Origin: Harmonia axyridis
Lineage: Eukaryota; Arthropoda; Insecta; Coleoptera; Coccinellidae
Assembly (NCBI RefSeq): GCF_914767665.1
Contig: NC_059505.1
Location: 20,705,506 to 20,769,505, forward strand
Direction of reading: 5' to 3'
DNA: 64,000 nt
This document shows, one piece after another, positions 37,853 through 49,565 of this stretch. Every line of letters starts with the position of its first letter. Positions within the stretch are counted from its first letter, which is position 1. Made by a program: the position numbers and the translations under genes. The notes below the pieces were generated by a model that was given only the letters and a program-made list of their open reading frames with translations, did not search any database and had not been told where the DNA came from.

Positions 37853-39388
37853 GGTATAAAGGAGTGTTCTTATTCCCTTCTTTTTGTTTAATGAACAATT
37901 GTTCACGTAAGCCATTCCACATTGTTGATTTTCTTGGACTTGGATGTCACGCAGGTAGCTATAGCTCCCACGTGGTAAGGTCAATTGCTGCTGTAACCAC
38001 AATTGGACGCCTGACTTCTGTTGTTGATTTCATTTGTTTGTTATTTCCTTCGAAGTTTCTTACTCTAACACTTTTTATCGAATTGCAGAGGGAGGAAAGA
38101 TAGACACACGTGTCTAAGGAAACCACTTTGGTATGAGGGACTGTTCTCATTCCCTTTTTTTTTGTTTAATGAACAATTGTTCAAGTAAGCCATTCCACAA
38201 TGTTGATTTTCTTGGTCTCGGATGTCACGCAGGTAGCTATAATCTTCCACGTGGTAAGGTCAATTGCTGCTGTAAACATAATTGGACGGCTGACTTCTGT
38301 TGTTGATTTCATTTGTTTGTTATTTCCTTGAATGTTTCTTACTCTTACACTTTTTATCGAATTGCAGAGGGACGAAAGTTTGACACACGTGTCTAAGGAA
38401 CTCGCTCTGCTTTGGGAGATTGTGCTTTTATTCTCTTTTTCTTCGTTTAACGAACAATTCCAAGTAAGCCATTCCACATTGTTGATTTTCTTGGACTCGG
38501 ATGTCACGCAGGTGACATCTCCCACGTGGTAAGGTCAATTGCTGCTGTAACCACAAATGCACGACTGACTTCTGTTGTTTATTTCAATCGTTTGTTATTT
38601 TCTTCAATGCTTCTCATTCTAACACTTCTCATCGTATTGCACAGGGACGAGAGCTTGACACACGTGTCTAAGGAAACCACATTGGTATAAAGGACTGTTC
38701 TTTCTGTTTAATGAACAATTATCCAAGTAAACCATTCCATATTGTTGTTCTTCTTGGACTCGGATGTCACGCAAGTAGCTATAGCTTCCACGAGGTAAGG
38801 TTAATTGCTGCTAAAACCACAATTGGACGGCTGACTTCTGTTGTTGATTTCATTTGTTTGTTATTTTCCCTTCAATGTTTCTCACTCTAACACTCTTTAT
38901 CGTATTGCAGAGGCACGAAAGCTTGACACACGTGTCTAAGGAAACCACATTGGTATAAAGGACTGTTCTTATTCCCTCCTTTTTGTTTAATCAACAATTG
39001 TTCAAGTGAGCCATTCCACATTGTTGATTTTCTGGATTTGGACGTCACGCAGGTAGCTATATTCTCCCACGTTGTAAGGTCAATTGCTGCTGTAACCACA
39101 ATTGGACGGCTGAATTCTGTTGTTGATTTCATTTGTTTGTTATTTCCCTCAATGTTTCTCATTATAACACTTTTCATCGTATTGCACAGGGACGAAAGCT
39201 TGACACACGTGTCTAAGGAAACCACATTGGTATAAGGGACTGTTTTTATTCCCTTCTTTTTGTTTAATGAACAATTATCCAAGTAAGCCATTCGATTTTG
39301 TTGTTTTTCTTGGACTTGGATGTCACGCAGGTAGCTATAGCTTCCACGAGGTAAGGTTAATTGCTGCTAAAACCACAATTGGACGGCT

Positions 39389-39420
39389 GACTTCTGTTGT
39401 TGAAATCAACAACAGAAGTC
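39389..39420. repeat. Perfect 15-bp hairpin inserted in a family B monomer
   Basis: GACTTCTGTTGTTGA (39389-39403), AA, then its exact reverse complement (39406-39420). Normal monomers have only the left half followed by TTTCATTTG. Here the right half is a reversed copy of the adjacent sequence, and normal sequence resumes at ATTTGTTTG. This is the footprint of snap-back template switching, like that at 32179 in family A. Confidence 0.93.
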
Positions 39421-41113
39421 ATTTGTTTGTTATTTCCTTCAATGTTTCTCACTCTAACACTCGTTATCGTATTGCAGAGGCACGAAAGCTTGACACACGT
39501 GTCTAAGGAAACCACATTGGTATAAAGGACTGTTCTTATTCCCTTCTTTTTGTTTAATGAACAATTATCCAAGTAAGCCGTTTCACATTGTTGATTTTCT
39601 TGGACTCCGATGTCACGCAGGTAGCTATAATCTCCCACATGGTAAGGTCAATTGCTGCTGTAATCACAATTGGACGGCTGATTTCTGTTGTTGATTTCAT
39701 TTGTTTGTTATTTCCTTCAATGTTTCTCACTCTAACACTCTATATCGTATTGCAGAGGTACGAAAGCTTGACACACGTGTCTAAGGAAACCACATTGGTA
39801 TAAAGGACTGTTCTTATTCCCTTCCTTTTGTTTGATGAACAATTATCCAAGTAAGCCGTTTCACATTGTTGATTTTCTCGTACTCCTACGTCACGCAGGT
39901 AGCTATAATCTTCAACATGGTAAGGTCAATTGCTGCTGTAACCACAATTGGACGGCTGACTTCTGTTGTAGATTACATTTGTTTGTTATTTCCTTCAATG
40001 TTTCTTACTCTAACACTCTTCATCGTATTGCATAGGGAGGAAAGATAGACACACGTGTCTAAGGAAACCACTTTGGTATGAGGGACTGTTCTCATTCCCT
40101 TTTTTTTTTGTTTAACGAACAATTCCAAGTAAGCCATTCCACATTGTTGATTTTCTTGGACTCGGATGTCACGCAGGTAGCTATAATCTCCCACGTGGTA
40201 AGGTCAATTGCTGCTGTGACCACAATTGGACGGCTGACTTCTGTTGTTGATTTCATTTGTTTGTTATTTCCTTCAATGTTTCTCACACTAACACTTTTTG
40301 TCGTATTGCAGAGGGACGAAAGCTTGACACACGTGTCTAAGGAAACCACATTTGTATAAAGGACTGTTCTTATTCCCTTCTTTTTGTTTAATGAACAATT
40401 ATCCAAGTAAACCATTCCACATTGTTGTTCTTCTTGGACTCGGATGTCACGCAAGTAGCTATAGCTTTCACGAGGTAAGGTTAATTGCTGCTAAAACCAC
40501 AATTGGACGGCTGACTTCTGTTGTTGATTTCATTTGTTTGTTGTTCCCTTCAATGTTTCTCACTCTAACACTCTTTATCGTATTGCAGAGGCAAGAAAGC
40601 TTGACACACGTGTCTAAGGAAACCACATTGGTATAAAGGACTGTTCTCATTCCCTTCTTTTTGTTTGATGAACAATTATCCAAAAAGCCATTCGACATTG
40701 TTGTTTTTCTTGGACTTGGATGTCACGCAGGTAGCTATAGCTCCCACGTGGTGAGGTCAATTGCTGGTGTAACCACAATTGGACGGCTGACTTCTGTTGT
40801 TGATTTCATTTGTTTGTTATTTCCCCCAATGTTTCCTACTCTAACACTTTTTATCGTATTGCAGAGGGACGAAAGCTTGACACACTTGTCTAAAGAAACC
40901 ACTTTGGTATAAGGGATTGTTTGTATTCCTTTTTTTTTGGTTTAATGAACAATTGTTCAAGTAAGCCATTCCACATTGTTGATTTTCTTGGACTCGGATA
41001 TCACGCAGGTAGCTATAATCTCCCACGTTGTAAGGTCAATTGCTGCTGTAACCACAATTGGACGGCTGACTTCTGTTGTTGATTTCATTTGTTTGTTATT
41101 TAATTCAATGTTT

Positions 41114-41247
41114 CTTACTCTTACACTTTTCATCGAATTGCACAGGGACGAAAGCTTGACACACGTGGCTAACGAAACCACTTACTTTTACACACTTTTT
41201 ATCGTATTCAGAGGGACGAAAGCTTGACATACGTGTCTAAATAAACC
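41114..41247 (+). repeat. 67-bp partial tandem duplication in family B
   Basis: The stretch from CTTACTCTTACAC through the acceptor-like site, AAGCTTGACACACGTG and AAACCA (41114-41180) is followed by a second, diverged copy starting CTTACTTTTACACAC (41181-41247). It makes the spacing between neighbouring GACGGCTGA-type motifs 343 bp in place of 278. The copies meet at a shared CTTACT. The second copy has lost a G in TATTCAGAGG. Confidence 0.83.
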
Positions 41248-42866
41248 AGTTTGGTATAAGGGACTGTTCTTATTCCCTTCTTTTTGTTTAATGAACAATT
41301 ATCCAAGTAAGCCGTTTCACATTGTTGATTTTCTTGGACTGCGATGTCACGCAGGTAGCTATAATCTCCACGTGGTAAGGTCAATTGCTGCTGTAACCAC
41401 AATTGGACAACTGACTTCTGTTGTTGATTTCATTTGTTTGTTATTTCCTTCAATGTTTCTCACTATTTTATCGTATTGCAGAGGGACGAAAGCTTGACAC
41501 ACGTGTCTAAAGAAACCACTTTCGTATACGGGACTGTTCTCATTCACTTTTTTTTTGTTTAATGAACAATTGTTCAAGTAAGCCATTCCACATTGTTGAT
41601 TTTCTTGGACTCGGATGTCACGCAGGTAGCTATGATCTCCCACGTGGTAAGGTCAATTGCTGCTGTAAACACAAATGGACGGCTGACTTCTGTTGTTGAT
41701 TTCATTTGTTTGTTATTTCCTTCAATGTTTCTTAATCTAACACTTTTTATCTTATTGCACAGGGACGAAAGCTTGACACACGTGTCTAAGGAAACCACAT
41801 TGGTATAAGGGACTGTTCTTATTCCCTTCTTCTTGTTTAATGAACAATTATTCAAGTAAGCCATTCCACATTGTTGTTTTTCTTGGACTCGGATATCACG
41901 CAGGTAGCTATAGCTCGCACGTGGTAAGGTCAATTGCTGCTGTTACCACAATTGGACGGCTGACTTCTGTTGTTGATTTCATTTGTGTGTTATTTTTCTC
42001 AATGTTTCTTTCTCTAACACTCTTTATCGTATTGCAGAGGAACGAAAACTTGACACACGTGTCTAAGGAAACCATTTTGGTATACGGGACTGTTCTCATT
42101 CCCTTTTTTTTTGTTTAATGAACAATTGTTCAATTAAGCCATTCCACATTGTTGATTTTCTTGGACTCGGATGTCACGCAGGTATCTATAATCTCCCTCG
42201 TGGTAAGGTCAATTTCTGCTGTAAACACAATTGGTTGGCTGACTTCTGTTGTTGATTTCATTTGTTTGTTATTTCCTTCAATGTTTCTTACTCTAACACT
42301 TTTTATCGTATTGCAGAGGGAGGAAAGCTAGACCCACGTGTCTGAGGAAACCACTTTGGTATAAGGGACTGTTCTTATTCCCTTTTTTTCGTTTAATGAA
42401 CAATTGTTCAAGTAAGCCATTCCACATTGTTTGTTTTCTTGGACTCGGATGTCACGCAGGTAGCTATAATCTCCCACGTGGTAAGGTCAATTGCTGCTGT
42501 AAACACAATTGGACGGCTATCTTCTGTTGTTGATTTCATTTGTTTGTTATTTCCTTCAATGTTTCTTACTCTTTTATCGTATTGCAGAGGGACGAAAGCT
42601 TGACACACGTGTCTAAGAAAACCGCTCTGCTTTGGGAGATTGTGCTCATTCCCTTTTTCTTCATTTAACGAACAAATCCAAGTAAGCCATTCCAAAATGT
42701 TGTTTTTCTTGGACTCGGATGTCACGCAGGTAGCTATAGCTCCCACCTGGTAAGGTCAATTGATGGTGTAACCACAATTGGACGGCTTACTTCTGTTGTT
42801 GATTTCATTTGATTAATATTTCCTTCAATGTTGCTTATTCTAACACTTTTTATCTTATTGCACATT

Positions 42867-42896
42867 AATTTTTTAAGGTCCGGGGTAAGGAAAATT
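42867..42896 (+). repeat. 30-bp family A sequence, right flank of family B
   Basis: Family A restarts inside AATTTTTTAAGGTCC, directly after a family B break at TTATTGCACATT, and repeats the 30 bp found at 34218-34247. The B monomer is cut just after its GCACA motif. What follows belongs to a different A subfamily (CGACTCAAATATTG and TTTTTCGTAGTCC) from the one that would be expected from the left flank. Confidence 0.85.
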
Positions 42897-45800
42897 CGAG
42901 AAAATTCGAGAAAATTTTTCGACTCAAATATTGTCAGGCGAGAGTGAGATTCGAATAACCATGAACTGCCAATACCAACTCTGCTTACCGATTTTTCGTA
43001 GTCCCCATAGTTTAGGAGAAATTTGAATTCGAAATTTTTGGAAAAAACCGTAAAAATTCAATCTCTCTACTAAAATCGTTATATCTCCTAAACTATTCGT
43101 CGCAGACCCCTCAAATAAAAACTTTCGTGATCTACGTGAACAGATCAATAGAAAAAGAGGTATTTTATTACCAAGAAAGATCTTTTAATTTTTTACAATT
43201 TTTCAAGGTCCGGGGTAAGAAAAATTCGAGAAAATTCAATCTCTCTATAAAAATCGTTATATCTCCTAAACTATTCGTCGCAGACTCCTCAAATAAAAAC
43301 TTTCGTGATCTACGTGAACAGATCAATAGAAAAAGAGGTATTTTATTACCAAGAAAGATCTTTTAATTTTTTACAATTTTTTAAGGTCCGGGGTAAGAAA
43401 AATTCGAGAAAAATCTTCGACTCAAATATTGTCATTCGTGAGTGGAATTCGAATAATCATGAACTGCCAATACCAACTCTGCTTACCGATTTTCCGTAGT
43501 CCCCATAGTTTAGGAGAAATTTGAATTCGAAATTTATGGAAAAAACCGTAAAAATTCAATCTCTCTATAAAAATCGTTATATCTCCTAAACTATTCGTCG
43601 CAGACTCCTCAAATAAAAACTTTCGTGATTTACGTGAACAGATCAATAGAAAAAGAGGTATATTATCACCAAGAAGGAACTTTTAATTTTTTACAATTTT
43701 TTAAGGTCCGGAGTGAGGAAAATTCGAGAAAATTCAATCTCTCTTCAAAAATCGTTATATCTCCTAAACTATTCGTCGCAGACTCCTCAAATAAAAACTT
43801 TCGTGATTTACGTGAACAGATCAATAGAAAAAGAGGTATTTTATTACCAAGAAAGATCTTTTAATTTTTTACAATTTTTTAAGGTAAGAAAAATTCGAGA
43901 AAAATCATCGACTCAAATATTGTCATTCGTGAGTGGAATTCGAATAATCATGAACTGCCAATACCAACTCTGCTTACCGATTTTCCGTAGTCCCCATAAT
44001 TTAGGAGAAATTTGAAGTCGAAATTTTTGGAAAAAACCGTAAAAATTCAATCTCTCTATAAAAATCGTTATATCTCCTAAACTATTCGTCGCAGACCCCT
44101 CATATAAAAACTTTCGTGATCTACGTGAACAGATCAATAGAAAAAGAGGTATTTTATTACCAAGAAAGATCTTTTAATTTTTTACAATTTTTCAAGGTCC
44201 GGGGTAAGGAAAATTCGAGAAAATTCAATCTCTCTATAAAAATCGTTATATCTCCTAAACTATTCGTCGCAGACCCCTCATATTAAAAATTTCGTGATCT
44301 ACGTGAACAGATCAATAGAAAAATGGGTAAATTATCACCAAGAAGAAACTTTTAATTTTTTACAATTTTTTAAGGTCCGGGGTGAGGAAAATTCGAGAAA
44401 ATTTTTCGACTCAAATATTGTCAGGCGAGAGTGGGATTCGGATAACCATGAACTGCCAATACCAACTCTGCTTACCGATTTTAAGTAGTCCCCATAGTTT
44501 AGGAGAAATTTGAATTCGAAATTTTTGGAAAAAACCGTAAAAATTCAATCTCTCTACAAAAATCGTTATATCTCCTAAACTATTCGTCGCAAACCCCTCA
44601 AATAAAAACTTTCGTGATCTACATGACCAGATCAATAGAAAAAGAGGTATATTATTACCAAGAAGGAACTTTTAATTTTGTACAATTTCTTAAGGTCCGG
44701 AGTAAGGAAAATTCGAGAAAATTCGTGAAAATTTTCCGACTCAAATATTGTCAGGCGAGAGTGGGATTCGAATAACCATGAACTGCCAATACCAACTCTG
44801 CTTACCGATTTTTCGTAGTCCCCATAGTTTAGGAGAAATTTGAATTCGAAATTTTTGGAAAAAACCGTAAAAATTCAATCTCAATACTAAAATCGTTATA
44901 TCTCCTAAACTATTCGTCGCAGACCCCTTATATGAAAACTTTCGTGATCTACGTGACCAGATCAATAGAAAAAGAGGTATATTATTACCAAGAAGGAACT
45001 TTTAATTTTTTACAATTTTTCAAGGTCCGGGGTAAGAAAAATTCGAGAAAAATCTTCGACTCAAATATTGTCAGTCGTGAGTGGAATTCGAATAATCATG
45101 AACTGCCAATACCAACTCTGCTTACCGATTTTCCGTAGTCCCCATAATTTAGGAGAAATTTGAAGTCGAAATTTTTGGAAAAAACCGTAAAAATTCAATC
45201 TCTCTATAAAAATCGTTATATCTCCTAAACTATTCGTCGCAGACTTCTCAAATAAAAACTTTCGTGATCTACGTGAACAGATCAATAGAAAAAGAGGTAT
45301 ATTATCACCAAGAAGGAACTTTTAATTTTTTACAATTTTTTAAGGTCCGCGGTAAGGAAAATTCGAGAAAATTCAATCTCTCTATAAAAATCGTTATATC
45401 TCCTAAACTATTCGTCGCAGAACCCTCAAATAAAAACTTTCGTGATCTACGTGAACAGATCAATAGAAAAAGAGGTATTTTATTACCAAGAAAGATCTTT
45501 CAATTTTTTTTCAATTTTTCAAGGTCCGGGGTAAGGAAAATTCGAGAAAATTCGAGAAAATTTTTCGACTCAAATATTGTCAGGCGAGAGTGGGATTCGG
45601 ATAACCATGAACTGCCAATACCAACTCTGCTTACCGATTTTCCGTAGTCCCCATAGTTAAGGAGAAATTTGAAGTCGAAATTTTTGGAAAAAACCGTAAA
45701 AATTCAATCTCTCTATAAAAATCGTTATATCTCCTAAACTATTCGTCGCAGACTCCTCAAATAAAAACTTTCGTGATCTACATGACCAGATCAATAGAAA

Positions 45801-48571
45801 AAGAGGTATATTATTACCAAGAAGGAACTTTCAATTTTTTACAATTTTTTAAGGTAAGGAAAATTCGAGAAAATTCGAGAAAACTTTTCGACTCAAATAT
45901 TGTCAGGCGAGAGTGGGATTCGAATAACCATGAACTGCCAATACCAACTCTGCTTACCGATTTTTCGTAGTCCCCATAGTTTAGGAGAAATTTGAATTCG
46001 AAATTTTTGGAAAAAACCGTAAAAATTCAATCTCTCTACTAAAATCGTTATATCTCCTAAACTATTCGTCGCAGACCCCTCATATGAAAACTTTCGTGAT
46101 CTACGTGACCAGATCAATAGAAAAAGAGGTATATTATCACCAAGAAGGAACTTTTAATTTTTTACAATTTTTTAAGGTCCGGGGTAAGAAAAATTCGAGA
46201 AAAATCTTCGACTCAAATATTGTCATTCGTGAGTGGAATTCGAATAATCATGAAAACTGCCAATACCAACTCTGCTTACCGATTTTCCGTAGTCCCCATA
46301 ATTTAGGAGAAATTTGAAGTCGAAATTTTTGGAAAAAACCGTAAAAATTCAATCTCTCTATAAAAATCGTTATATCTCCTAAACTATTCGTTGCAGACCC
46401 CTCATATAAAAACTTTCGTGATCTACGTGAACAGATCAATAGAAAAAGAGGTATATTATCACCAAGGAGGAACTTTTAATTTTTTACAATTTTTTAAGGT
46501 CCGCGGTAAGGAAAATTCGAGAAAATTCAATCTCTCTACAAAAATCGTTATATCTCCTAAACTATTCGTCGCAGACCCCTCATATAAAAACTTTCGTGAT
46601 CTACGTGAACAGATCAATAGAAAAAGAGGTATATTATCACCAAGAAGGAACTTTTAATTTTTTACAATTTTTTAAGGTCCGGGGTAAGGAAAATTCGAGA
46701 AAATTCGAGAAAATTCTTCGACTCAAATATTGTCATTCGTGAGTGGGATTCGAATAACCATGAACTGCCAATACCAACTCTGCTTACCGATTTTCCGTAG
46801 TCCCCATAGTTTAGGAGAAATTTGAAGTCGAAATTTTCGGAAAAAACCGTAAAAATTCAATCTCTCTACTAAAATCGTTATATCTCCTAGACTATTCGTC
46901 GCAGACCCCTCATATGAAAACTTTCGTGATCTACGTGACCAGATCAATAGAAAAAGAGGTATATTATTACCAAGAAGGAACTTTTAATTTTTTACAATTT
47001 TTTAAGGTCCGGGGTAAGGAAAATTCGAGAAAATTCTTCGACTCAAATATTGTCATTCGTGAGTGGAATTCGAATAATCATGAACTGCCAATACCAACTC
47101 TGCTTACCGATTTTCCGTAGTCCCCATAGTTTAGGAGAAATTTGAAGTCGAAATTTTCGGAAAAAACCGTAAAAATTCAATCTCTCTACTAAAATCGTTA
47201 TATCTCCTAGACTATTCGTCGCAGACCCCTCATATGAAAACTTTCGTGATCTACGTGACCAGATCAATAGAAAAAGAGGTATATTATTACCAAGAAGGAA
47301 CTTTTAATTTTTAACAATTTTTCAAGGTCCGGGGTAAGGAAAATTCGAGAAAATTCTTCGACTCAAATATTGTCATTCGTGAGTGGAATTCGAATAATCA
47401 TGAACTGCCAATACCAATTCTGCTTACCGATTTTCCGTAGTCCCCATAGTTTACGAGAAATTTGAAGTCGAAATTTTTGGAAAAAACCGTAAAAATTCAA
47501 TCTCTCTATAAAAATCGTTATATCTCCTAAACTTTTCGTCGCAGACCCCTCATATAAAAACTTTCGTGATCTACGTGAACAGATCAATAGAAAAAGACGT
47601 ATATTATCACCAAGAAGGAACTTTTAATTTTTTACAATTTTTTAAGATCTGGGGTAAGGAAAATTCGAGAAAATTCAATCTCTCTACAAAAATCGTTATA
47701 TCTCCTAAACTATTCGTCGCAGACCCCTCAAATAAAAACTTTCGTGATCTACGTGAACAGATCAATAGAAAAAGAGGTATTTTATTACCAAGAAAGATCT
47801 TTTAATTTTTTACAATTTTTCAAGGTCCGGGGTAAGGAAAATTCGAGAAAATTCAATCTCTCTATAAAAATCGTTATATCTCCTAAACCATTCGTCGCAG
47901 ACTCCTCAAATAAAAACTTTCGTGATCTACATGACCAGATCAATAGAAAAAGAGGTATATTATTACCAAGAAGGAACTTTTAATTTTTTACAATTTTTTA
48001 AGGTCCGGGGTAAGGAAATTTCGAGAAAATTCGGGAAAATTCTTCGACTCAAATATTGTCATTCGTGAGTGGAATTCGAATAATCATGAACTGCCAATAC
48101 CAACTCTGCTTACCTATTTTCCGTAGTCCCCATAGTTTAGGAGAAATTTGAATTCGAAATTTTTGGAAAAAACCGTAAAAATTCAATCTCTCTACTAAAA
48201 TCGTTATATCTCCTAAACTATTCGTCGCAGACCCCTCATATGAAAACTTTCGTGATCTACGTGACCAGATCAATAGAAAAAGAGGTATATTATTACCAAG
48301 AAGGAACTTTTAATTTTTTACAATTTTTCAAGGTCCGGGGTAAGAAAAATTCGAGAAAATTCTTCGACTCAAATATTGTCATTCGTGAGTGGAATTCGAA
48401 TAATCATGAACTGCCAATACCAACTCTGCTTACCGATTTTCCGTAGTCCCCAAAGTTTAGGAGAAATTTGAAGTCGAAATTTTTGGAAAAAACCGTAAAA
48501 ATTCAATCTCTCTATAAAAATCGTTATATCTCCTAAACTATTCGTCGCAGACCCCTCATATAAAAACTTTC

Positions 48572-48905
48572 GTGATCTACGTGAACAGATCAATAGAAAA
48601 AGAGGTATATTATCACCAAGAAAGATCTTTCAATTTTTTACAATTTTGGTAAGGAAAATTCGAGAAAATTCAATCTCTCTATAAAAATCGTTATATCTCC
48701 TAAACTATTCGTCGCAGACCCCTCAAATAAAAACTTTCGTGATCTACGTGAACAGATCAATAGAAAAAGAGGTATTTTATTACCAAGAAAGATCTTTCAA
48801 TTTTTTACAATTTTGGTAAGGAAAATTCGAGAAAATTCAATCTCTCTATAAAAATCGTTATATCTCCTAAACTATTCGTCGCAGACTCCTCAAATAAAAA
48901 CTTTC
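48572..48905 (+). repeat. Two adjacent 167-bp short monomers
   Basis: Both read ACAATTTTGGTAAGG, where the usual form has ACAATTTTTCAAGGTCCGGGGTAAGG split across its central block: 11 bp with most of the conserved CCGGGG motif are gone. The same deletion in two neighbours means one was copied from the other after the loss. They lie in a HOR1-like context. Confidence 0.88.
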
Positions 48906-49565
48906 GTGATCTACATGACCAGATCAATAGAAAAAGAGGTATATTATTACCAAGAAGGAACTTTCAATTTTTTATAATTTTTTAAGGTCCGGGGTAAGAA
49001 AAATTCGAGAAAATTCGAGAGAATTTTTCGACTCAAATATTGTCAGGCGAGAGTGGGATTCGAATAACCATGAACTGCCAATACCAACTCTGCTCACCGA
49101 TTTTCCGTAGTCCCCATAGTTTAGGAGAAATTTGAATTCGAAGTTTTTGGAAAAAACCGTAAAAATTCAATCTCTCTACAAAAATCGTTATATCTCCTAA
49201 ACTATTCGTCGCAAACCCCTCAAATAAAAACTTTCGTGATCTACGTGACCAGATCAATAAAAAAAGAGGTATATTATTACCAAGAAGGAACTTTTAATTT
49301 TTTACAATTTTTTAAGGTCCGGGGTAAGGAAAATTCGAGAAAATTCGAGAAAATTCTTCGACTCAAATATTGTCATTCGTGAGTGGAATTCGAATAATCA
49401 TGAACTGCCAATACCAAATCTGCCTACCTATTTTCCGTAGTCCCCATAGTTTAGGAGAAATTTGAATTCGAAATTTTTGGAAAAAACCGTAAAAATTCAA
49501 TCTCTCTATAAAAATCGTTATATCTCCTAAACTATTCGTCGCAGATCCCTCATATAAAAACTTTC

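Larger units (their letters stand above)
34248..42866 (+). repeat. Satellite family B array: 31 monomers of about 278 bp
   Basis: A second tandem family with no visible similarity to family A. Counting GGACGGCTGACTTCTG-like motifs gives 31 monomers (34392, 34680, 34959 ... 42512, 42782), spaced mostly 270-288 bp. Landmarks in order are GGTATAA(A/G)GGACTGTTC, TTTTTGTTTAATGAACAATT, AAGCCATTCCACATTGTTG, TTGGACTCGGATGTCACGCAGG, CCACGTGGTAAGGTCAATTG, TTTCATTTGTTTGTTATTTCC, CTAACACTTTTTATCGTATTGCAG and GACGAAAGCTTGACACACGTG. Each has a HindIII site (AAGCTT), so HindIII should give a 278-bp ladder. Copies vary more from one another than neighbouring A monomers do. The block begins and ends at different monomer phases, about 43 bp short of whole units. 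No gene is seen in it. Confidence 0.97.

Noticed and set aside
39389..39420. Rho-independent-type terminator
   Set aside because: The hairpin is not GC-rich, has no following T-run and occurs in a single monomer of a eukaryotic satellite.
35412..42746. Reverse-strand frames of 105-134 codons in family B, each with a SRPIVVTAAIDLTTWEIIA-like stretch
   Set aside because: Length depends on whether monomers are 279 bp (frame kept) or 277-278 bp. I recognise no domain, and the frame runs opposite to the intron-like signals. A relic of coding sequence cannot be excluded, but nothing here supports a gene.
34248..42866. Family B as a transposon with terminal repeats
   Set aside because: The two ends are at different monomer phases, no inverted or long direct B ends are seen, and no element proteins are present. 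It is a tandem array, whatever brought it here.
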